NCBI GenBank assembly: GCA_016932115.1 | Contig: JAFGDM010000234.1 | Coordinates: 1-38,319, forward strand | DNA from: Deltaproteobacteria bacterium | GTDB taxonomy: Bacteria; Desulfobacterota; DSM-4660; Desulfatiglandales; HGW-15 | Length of the DNA stretch: 38,319 bases | Direction: 5' to 3' | In this document: positions 33,801 to 38,319 of the stretch, one piece after another | Position numbering within the stretch: the stretch's first letter is position 1 | How the letters are laid out: each line of letters starts with the position of its first letter | The notes under the pieces: model-generated | Database searches by the model: none | Told to the model about the DNA's origin: nothing | The model's input: only the letters and a program-made list of their open reading frames with translations | Made by a program: the position numbers and the translations under genes

Positions 33801-34680
33801 GGATCGTTTCTGCATTCTCGCTCTGGGAAAGCTGGGCGGCATGGAGCTCAATTACAGTTCCGATATCGATCTCCTCGGCCTCTGGGATGACCGGGACGCT
33901 CCCGGGGGGACAGGGGATAAAACGATTTATGCCCGGCTCATGGAGGAGGTGCGCTCGGATCTTTCCCGGCATACCGAGGAAGGTTATGCCTACAGGGTTG
34001 ACCTGCGCTTAAGACCCTTTGGCCGTGCGGGCGAACTGGTGCCTTCTTTTTCAGCGCTTGTATACTACTACCGGGAAAAGGCTTCCCTGTGGGAAGTTCA
34101 GGCCGCTCTTAAGGCTCGTCCCCTTGCAGGAAACGTAAGGCTCGGTCATGCGCTCCTCGAACAGATGCGGGCCCTTTGGATTAAACAGAGACCTCATGAA
34201 AGCATTGTGCGCTCCATCGACAGGATGCGGGAGGCGGCCATAAAAACGTCCTCCGGCTTCACCCCGGACGTTAAGAACGGCGCCGGAGGGATGAGGGATG
34301 TGGAATTTTTGGTTCAGGGCCTCCAGCTTATCCATGCTCAGAGCAGGCCTGCCGTTCTGGAAGGCAATACCCTGAATGCCCTTGATTTGCTTTGCGGCGC
34401 GGGCGTTCTGTCTGCAAATTCAGTCGCGGTGCTGAAAGAAGACTATCTGTTTTTACGACGGGTGGAGCATTATTTGCAAATCATGGAAGATCAGCAGATT
34501 TATGCGGTTCCCAAGGACCGCGAGCAACTCAGAGCGCTTTCGAAAAGAGTCCTGGGCGTGGAAAGCGATGAAAATCAATTTATGGAATCCTTGGGAGCCT
34601 GTTTTTCCCGTGTCCGGGATCATTATAAAAAGTATCTCCTGGGTGAAAAAGGTGAGACTTTGAAATCAAAAATGGATTGA
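30895..34680 (+). CDS. glnE: Glutamine synthetase adenylyltransferase/deadenylylase with N-terminal ACT-like region
   Basis: GlnE adds and removes AMP on the GlnA tyrosine. This copy has 1261 residues, against about 950 in E. coli. Residues from about 296 carry the usual two nucleotidyltransferase halves: the first active site GLGKLGGAALGYASDLELLF (about 464-483) and the second LGKLGGMELNYSSDIDLLG (about 977-995), each followed by RLRPFG- or RLRPYG-type blocks. The extra 295 residues hold two stretches that resemble ACT domains, at about 54-103 (VLAFDYPGEFSIITGVLASA) and 200-283 (VIAQDTPAFLYSLSNALSLH, RTIHGRVEDVIDLVDLRG); the second is similar to the GlnD glutamine sensor. The start is GTG with AGGA 8 nt upstream. 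No glnD or glnB lies in the window. Confidence 0.93.
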   Translation: MTFEYERSGSEPQDALEALQVEHLERLRKRYFKIFGEKDLDRHVRTLARLSVEQPVEVLLEPKQDGNFDCTVLAFDYPGEFSIITGVLASAGFDIHSGDVFTYQGVPRQKRVRRRILEEVREQEEIYERKRIIDHFTGIFESSLSFDVWAKELRETLVSVVRLLERGDESSVLEARKRVHERVIRRLTHFRGDGSAVLYPVEVEIDNTGESFTRIRVIAQDTPAFLYSLSNALSLHELSIEHVSIRTIHGRVEDVIDLVDLRGRPISDPEVLNRVRLSVLLTKQFTYFLDVAPDPFTAFCRFDHLLADMAAKNDKATWQERLRDPRFLQDLARLLGASDFLWEDFVRLQYETLLPMLGPYTEKGRLLEAREDPQERLGKALSDACFLEEQGKKLNDFKDREIFLLDLDHILNPRADFKSLSAGLTGLAEAVVSKAAALVYEDMIHRFGRPRTVGGLEARYAVLGLGKLGGAALGYASDLELLFIYSDSGKTDGERSIDNSDFFARLVRGVADLIHTKREGIFHLDLRLRPYGNAGPIACSLEGFCRYYGSGGQAHAYERMALVNMRAISGDPAFGKQLERLRDEIVYFSGDIHLQDLQGLREKQFSEKTRGGRLNAKFSPGGLVDLEYSVQMLQMTHGKDIPALRTPLIHEALSALSDAGVLSGRETGRLVTAYEFLRRLINSMRMLRGSAQDLFLPDRESLEYAHLARRMGYGGPAALDPEERLHLDLENCMAAVRVFVEHHFGRNSIPGPETGTVADLVLSDRTAPQLKKRVLEKAGFKNVARAYVNLKNLAGDGARRETFSKLALLAVEILSRKPDPDMALNNWERYILALISPQFHFNLLLSQPMRLEILLGIFSGSQFLSDTLVRNPGFLDWVVIPEILHRTRKSKHIEEELRRGAEVCSGHREWLNKLRRLRRREILRIGTRDICLGVSTQDVVAELSRLADAFVQVTLEQALQRHRVPKEVRDRFCILALGKLGGMELNYSSDIDLLGLWDDRDAPGGTGDKTIYARLMEEVRSDLSRHTEEGYAYRVDLRLRPFGRAGELVPSFSALVYYYREKASLWEVQAALKARPLAGNVRLGHALLEQMRALWIKQRPHESIVRSIDRMREAAIKTSSGFTPDVKNGAGGMRDVEFLVQGLQLIHAQSRPAVLEGNTLNALDLLCGAGVLSANSVAVLKEDYLFLRRVEHYLQIMEDQQIYAVPKDREQLRALSKRVLGVESDENQFMESLGACFSRVRDHYKKYLLGEKGETLKSKMD

Positions 34681-34704
34681 CAAAATGTTGAGATAGAGTA
34701 AATC
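34677..34704 (+). promoter_or_regulatory. Weak promoter candidate before the metF cluster
   Basis: A consensus TTGACA (34677-34682) overlaps the glnE stop and is followed after 16 nt by TAAATC (34699-34704), a poor -10. If used, the terminator at 34756-34798 would lie in the leader of mvhD. Confidence 0.25.
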
Positions 34705-34755
34705 TGACATTGATTCCGCACAAAGATGTTCGGAAATCAATCGAGCAATCACGAC

Positions 34756-34798
34756 AAAGGCGTCTTTTCCTCTAACGAGAGAGGGGGGCGCCTTTTTT
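34756..34798 (+). terminator. Rho-independent terminator between glnE and mvhD
   Basis: AAAGGCG (34756-34762) pairs with CGCCTTT (34789-34795), with further pairing of CCTCT and AGAGG inside, and a run of T ends the stem. It lies 15 nt before the mvhD start, leaving no room for a promoter between the terminator and the gene. Confidence 0.8.
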
Positions 34799-34813
34799 AT
34801 GGGAAGTGCTCAC

Positions 34814-35257
34814 ATGAACGACAGGGAAAGATTGACTGTAGCCTTTTTTTATTGCCGTAACATTCCGGAAAGCGGCGAGACAGAGCGACAGGCCCTTGAA
34901 AAGGAATATGGACCGTCCATAAGGCTTTTCCCAATCCCATGCAGCGGAAGGCTGGACCCTGTTCACCTGCTCAGTGCCCTGGAGAAGTTTGCCGATGCAG
35001 CCTACCTTATCGCCTGCCCGGAAGGGGCTTGCCGATACTTTGAAGGGAACAGGAGGGCCGGGAAAAGGGTAGAAAGAACAAAAGAGATGATTGCCATGAT
35101 CGGTCTTGAGCCGGAAAGACTTGGTATGGTGATAAACACAAAGAAGAGGCCCAAAGGACTCGGTGTAATTACCGCCGAAATTCTGGAGCGAGTTAAAAGC
35201 CTTGCTCCATCGCCGGTACTCAAGAATAGCCGGGTGGAAGAGGAGAAACCATTATGA
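34814..35257 (+). CDS. mvhD: MvhD/FrhD-type [2Fe-2S] electron-transfer subunit
   Basis: Proteins of this family carry electrons between a hydrogenase or dehydrogenase and heterodisulfide reductase HdrA. The 147-residue product has the family segments PCSGRLDPVHLLSALEKFAD and ACPEGACRYFEGNRRA, with three cysteines there and one near the N-terminus (FFYCRNI). The N-terminal pair of cysteines usual in MvhD is reduced to one, so cluster binding may differ. I chose ATG 34814 with GGAAG 7 nt upstream; the in-frame ATG at 34799 lies in the terminator tail. The gene overlaps metV by four bases, so it is coupled to the methylene-H4folate reductase genes. No hdrA lies upstream, where glnE is found instead. 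Confidence 0.85.
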   Translation: MNDRERLTVAFFYCRNIPESGETERQALEKEYGPSIRLFPIPCSGRLDPVHLLSALEKFADAAYLIACPEGACRYFEGNRRAGKRVERTKEMIAMIGLEPERLGMVINTKKRPKGLGVITAEILERVKSLAPSPVLKNSRVEEEKPL

Positions 35258-35922
35258 TTACGGCAGAACAGAAGCCTCTGGATGAGATCCGGGAAATGAT
35301 CGCTCCATACAAGCGAATTCTTGTCCTCGGTTGTGGTTCCTGTGTTGCTGAGTGCGCTGCAGGCGGAGAGAAGGAGACAGGCATGCTAGCTTCCATCCTT
35401 CGCATGGCGGCGAAGATGGAGGGGAGGGAGGTGCTTATTAATGAAAAGACCCTCGAACGCCAGTGCGTAAAGGACTTTGTTATCCTCCTTGATGACATCA
35501 TCCAGGACTATGACGCTTTGCTCTCCCTTGGCTGCGGCGCAGGGGTGCAGGCGGTCGGCGATTGCTTTCCGGAGATCCCAATCATCCCGGCCCTCAACAC
35601 CGAATTCCTGGGTGAAACAAAAGACCAGGGGCTTTGGTTGGAGAACTGTCTGGGATGCGGGGATTGCAAGCTTTATCATTTTGGCGGGATCTGTCCTCTT
35701 GCCCGGTGCTCGAAACATCTTCTCAACGGCCCTTGCGGCGGCTCCGTGGGTGGCAAATGCGAAATCAATCCTGAAATCCCTTGCGCATGGCAGCTCATCA
35801 TTGACAGGGTGGAACAGCAGGGCGGGTTTGAGAGGCTGGAGGGTATATTTCCTCCTAAAGACTGGTCTAAAAAGCAGGGTCTGGGACCGAGAAGGATTAT
35901 TAGGGAGGATCAGCAAAGGTGA
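35254..35922 (+). CDS. metV: MetV, methylene-tetrahydrofolate reductase-associated Fe-S/zinc protein
   Basis: MetV is the small partner of anaerobic MetF and is homologous to the MTHFR C-terminal domain family. It links the flavoenzyme to its electron donor. The 222-residue product has an N-terminal part with LVLGCGSCVAEC and SLGCGAGVQ, and a C-terminal cysteine-rich region (CLGCGDC, about 132-138; ICPLARCSK; NGPCGGS; GGKCE; IPCAW) that matches the conserved metal-binding end of the family. The ATG overlaps the mvhD stop (ATGA) and the gene's own stop overlaps the metF start (GTGA). This tight packing supports one complex of MvhD, MetV and MetF. Confidence 0.9.
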   Translation: MITAEQKPLDEIREMIAPYKRILVLGCGSCVAECAAGGEKETGMLASILRMAAKMEGREVLINEKTLERQCVKDFVILLDDIIQDYDALLSLGCGAGVQAVGDCFPEIPIIPALNTEFLGETKDQGLWLENCLGCGDCKLYHFGGICPLARCSKHLLNGPCGGSVGGKCEINPEIPCAWQLIIDRVEQQGGFERLEGIFPPKDWSKKQGLGPRRIIREDQQR

Positions 35923-36830
35923 GCCGATTTAAAAGCGTATTGGATCAAGGAGCATTCGCGGTAACCGCAGAATGCGGCCCCCCCAAGGGGGCGGATCCTG
36001 ATGTGATCATGAAAAAGGCGGAGTTGTTGAAGGGCAAGGTGGACGCCGTCAATGTGACCGACAATCAGACCGCCGTCGTCCGAATGTCCAGTCTCGCCGC
36101 TTGCGTGCTTCTCAAGCGCCAGGGCCTGGATCCCATTCTCCAAGCGGTTGTTAGGGACCGCAACAGGATTGCATTGCAATCCGACATTCTTGGCGCATCG
36201 GCTCTGGGGATCAGGAATATTTTGTGTCTCTCCGGGGACCACCAGAGCTTCGGCAATCAACCTCAGGCGCTTGGAGTCTTTGATCTTGATTCAATCCAAT
36301 TTGTGCAGGTGGTTCAGAGGATGCGGGATCAAGGGGCTATCCTGGGAGGAGAGCGCTTGAGCCGGGCGCCGGACGTCTTCATCGGTGCTGCGGCCAATCC
36401 TTTTGGCGACCCCTTCAACTTCAGGTTGGTGCGGCTTGCGAAAAAGGTCGCTGCAGGGGCCGACTTCATACAGACCCAGTGCATCTACAATCTGGAGAGA
36501 TTCGAGAGGTGGATGGCCATGGCCCGGGAAAGGGGGTTGACGGAAAAAGTGCACATCCTAGGAGGAGTGACTCCGCTAAAGTCGGCCGGTATGGCTAAGT
36601 ACATGAAAAAAAAGGTGGCCGGCATGGATGTGCCGGACGGGATAATCCGGAGAATGGATGGTGCGCCTGCCAAAACACAGGCCGAGGAAGGCCTGAAGAT
36701 TTGTGTCGAAACCATTCAGCGGCTAAGAGAAGTACGTGGGGTGAAGGGGGTCCACATTATGGCTATCGACTGGGAGGATATGGTGGGAGAGCTTGTGGAG
36801 AGAGCGGGTCTTCTGCCGAGGCCGAATTGA
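35919..36830 (+). CDS. metF: Methylenetetrahydrofolate reductase
   Basis: MetF reduces 5,10-methylene-H4folate to 5-methyl-H4folate, an FAD enzyme of the Wood-Ljungdahl methyl branch and of methionine synthesis. The 303-residue product has the TIM-barrel start AVTAECGPPKGAD, with Glu18 at the position of the catalytic Glu of E. coli MetF. It also has NVTDNQ, LSGDH with a conserved Asp, the FQTQ-type strand DFIQTQCIYN, and LGGVTPLKS. GTG is the start codon, with GGAGG 9 nt upstream inside metV. The MetV partner and the MvhD gene indicate that electrons come from an Fe-S complex rather than directly from NADH. In acetogens such enzymes run with HdrABC-MvhD or RnfC partners; here the following gene is an Fe-S flavoprotein. 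Confidence 0.95.
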   Translation: MSRFKSVLDQGAFAVTAECGPPKGADPDVIMKKAELLKGKVDAVNVTDNQTAVVRMSSLAACVLLKRQGLDPILQAVVRDRNRIALQSDILGASALGIRNILCLSGDHQSFGNQPQALGVFDLDSIQFVQVVQRMRDQGAILGGERLSRAPDVFIGAAANPFGDPFNFRLVRLAKKVAAGADFIQTQCIYNLERFERWMAMARERGLTEKVHILGGVTPLKSAGMAKYMKKKVAGMDVPDGIIRRMDGAPAKTQAEEGLKICVETIQRLREVRGVKGVHIMAIDWEDMVGELVERAGLLPRPN

Positions 36831-36888
36831 CGATGGTGCAGGGCGCACCCTGCGAGTTGCACCGTATTAAGTGGTCGAGGTTTTCCAC

Positions 36889-38277
36889 ATGCCGAAAAAG
36901 TACATGATTCATACCGCGACGGTTCCCCATCGCTTCAAGGCGATTACCAGGTTCGGCATCATAGCCTGGGAGGAAGGGTGTCTGAAGTGCCCCGTGTGCG
37001 TGAAAAAGGAGTGTGTGTATAAGGTCTATGAGCGCCGCGGGTTGGACGCGGGGCAGATGATAGATTCTCTGGATAACGAGTGCATGAACTGTCTGAGGTG
37101 CGTCCAGGGCTGCCCCAAGGAACTGATTCATAAGAGCATTAACCCGGAATATCAAGCCCTTGGGGATGTTCACTATACTCCGGACATCCTTGCGCGGCTG
37201 TGGTACCAGGCTGAAACCGGGAAGATTCCCGTGTCCGGGGCCGGGTATCCCGGCCCCTTCAGCGGCACAGGCTTTGACGGTATGTGGACCGACATGTCTG
37301 AAATCGTCCGGCCCACAAGAGACGGCATTCACGGCCGGGAGTATATCAGCACGGCCGTAGATCTAGGAAGAACCCCGCGAAACCTTGCTTTCGATGAGAA
37401 GGGAAATCTCCTGACGGAATTCCCTCCTCTAATGGATATCCCGCTGCCCATTATCCTGAGAGTTCCTTCGTTCGGCTCCTTTGGTGAAGAGGTAATCAAG
37501 GGATGGGCTATGGCCGCCCGGCGTCTTGGGACCTTTCTTGCTCTTCCTCTTGAACGAACGGGTGGAAAGACCGCAGAATATTTCCCCCATCTGATGCCGA
37601 TTATTTCCGATCAAGGGAAAATGCCGTCAATCCGAGTCGATACGGTAAGGTTTATGGAAGCGCCCCTGGAAGGAAAGGTGACGGACAGGGCTAAAAAGGC
37701 GTTTCCCTCTGCGGTACTGTCAATCCATCTCCCCATGGTAAAGGGTGTAGAAGAGCGAGCCCTTCGCGTCGCCGCTTCAGGAGCCTCTGTCATTCATCTT
37801 GAAGCGAGCTGTGACGGCAAGGCCTTGGATGACTCTTCAAGGCCTATGAAGGACGTAATCCGATCTGTTCACAGGACCCTGGTGGAAGGCTGCGTGCGGG
37901 ATGAGGTCACGCTTCTTGTGAGCGGCGGCATCGCCATGGCTGAGCATGTAGCCAAGGCGGTCATCTGCGGGGCCGATGCGGTGATCGTTGATTTTCCCAT
38001 TCTTGTTGCCTTGGAATGCCGCATGTGCCGACGCTGTACGCGGGGGCTTTTGTGCCCTGTGGAAATCGAAAAGGCTCCCTCCTCTTGGGTTGCGGCACGG
38101 GTTTTTAACCTTATCGGCGCATGGCACAACCAACTTCTCGAACTGATGGGTGCCATGGGGATTCGAGATGCCCGGAGGCTGAGGGGAGAAACCGGTCGTG
38201 CAATGTTTTTTGAAGAATTGGACGAGGCCACCTTCGGGTCTATGGGTGAGGTGAAAGAAGGGTATGAACTGCTCTAG
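36889..38277 (+). CDS. Glutamate-synthase-like FMN protein with two N-terminal [4Fe-4S] motifs
   Basis: This 462-residue protein joins a ferredoxin-like module to a TIM-barrel FMN domain of the GltS family. Cys31, Cys34, Cys37, Cys42 and Cys65, Cys68, Cys71, Cys75 (the last with a following Pro) form two cluster motifs. The barrel ends with LLVSGGIAMAEHVAKAVICGADAV, shortened here to its GGI and GADAV strands, typical of FMN binding. A third cluster of Cys377, Cys380, Cys383 and Cys389 in ECRMCRRC...LLCPVEI replaces the GltS [3Fe-4S] motif. I chose ATG 36889 with GAGG 8 nt upstream; GTG 36871 is the alternative. It lies 58 nt after metF on the same strand. It may be an electron-transfer partner of MetFV-MvhD instead of an ammonia-assimilating enzyme; this is inference. 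Confidence 0.82.
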   Translation: MPKKYMIHTATVPHRFKAITRFGIIAWEEGCLKCPVCVKKECVYKVYERRGLDAGQMIDSLDNECMNCLRCVQGCPKELIHKSINPEYQALGDVHYTPDILARLWYQAETGKIPVSGAGYPGPFSGTGFDGMWTDMSEIVRPTRDGIHGREYISTAVDLGRTPRNLAFDEKGNLLTEFPPLMDIPLPIILRVPSFGSFGEEVIKGWAMAARRLGTFLALPLERTGGKTAEYFPHLMPIISDQGKMPSIRVDTVRFMEAPLEGKVTDRAKKAFPSAVLSIHLPMVKGVEERALRVAASGASVIHLEASCDGKALDDSSRPMKDVIRSVHRTLVEGCVRDEVTLLVSGGIAMAEHVAKAVICGADAVIVDFPILVALECRMCRRCTRGLLCPVEIEKAPSSWVAARVFNLIGAWHNQLLELMGAMGIRDARRLRGETGRAMFFEELDEATFGSMGEVKEGYELL

Positions 38278-38319
38278 AAACAATCTTCCCGAGGCGGTTG
38301 CGGCGCCCTCGCGATTTCG

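Noticed and set aside
1-38319. tRNA, rRNA, CRISPR arrays or complete insertion sequences
   Set aside because: I looked in all intergenic stretches and found no cloverleaf, no regularly spaced repeats and no transposase gene.

Overview
The window looks like a chromosomal segment of a strictly anaerobic, free-living Desulfobacterota (former Deltaproteobacteria) of the Syntrophobacterales/Desulfobacterales kind. The evidence is a methylene-H4folate reductase cluster of the Wood-Ljungdahl type (MvhD-MetV-MetF plus an Fe-S flavoprotein), a fused cobA-hemD, TRAP and Opp/Dpp uptake systems, a GatCAB-dependent aspartyl-tRNA route, a PilZ protein and sigma-54 control of glnA. GC content is moderate and there is no phage, plasmid, rRNA, tRNA or CRISPR signature. 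Genus and species cannot be named from the sequence alone.

Layout. 1-2618 (+): tetrapyrrole genes hemC and cobA-hemD. 2863-4260 (+): an MFS exporter. 4591-6603 (+): a PilZ-FnIII protein followed by an FAD oxidoreductase with a cysteine cluster. 6846-12328 (-): a complete five-gene Opp/Dpp-type ABC importer. 12511-13767 (+): a LarA-family nickel hydroxyacid racemase homologue, divergent from the importer. 14314-17279 (+): a DctP-DctQ-DctM TRAP transporter. 17300-20663 (-): an SNF2-family helicase and a translationally overlapping zinc-finger protein. 21005-22213 (+): a membrane-anchored coiled-coil protein. 22398-23318 (+): an MBL-fold hydrolase. 23293-28540 (-): aspS-gatC (one fused ORF), gatA and gatB. 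28541-29346: a long intergenic region with hairpins and an approximately 300-bp palindromic element. 29347-34680 (+): glnA and glnE. 34814-38277 (+): mvhD-metV-metF and an Fe-S/FMN glutamate-synthase-like protein.

The genes form several coherent units. HemC and CobA-HemD take porphobilinogen to uroporphyrinogen III and precorrin-2. The AspRS-GatC fusion with GatA and GatB makes Asn-tRNA (and possibly Gln-tRNA) by transamidation, and the AspRS part carries the His and Gly found in non-discriminating enzymes. GlnA carries the adenylylation tyrosine and is followed by its modifying enzyme GlnE, which here has an extra N-terminal region with two ACT-like segments. MvhD, MetV, MetF and the flavoprotein probably form or feed a methylene-H4folate reductase complex in which the usual HdrABC subunits are not adjacent. 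The LarA homologue sits between two uptake systems and may act on an imported 2-hydroxy acid.

The best leads for something new are: the HdrABC-less MetF cluster with its own Fe-S flavoprotein; GlnE with built-in ACT-like sensors; the AspRS-GatC fusion with a possible internal start for free GatC; the two-gene SNF2/zinc-finger module; an FAD oxidoreductase with a four-cysteine cluster; and the palindromic repeat family.
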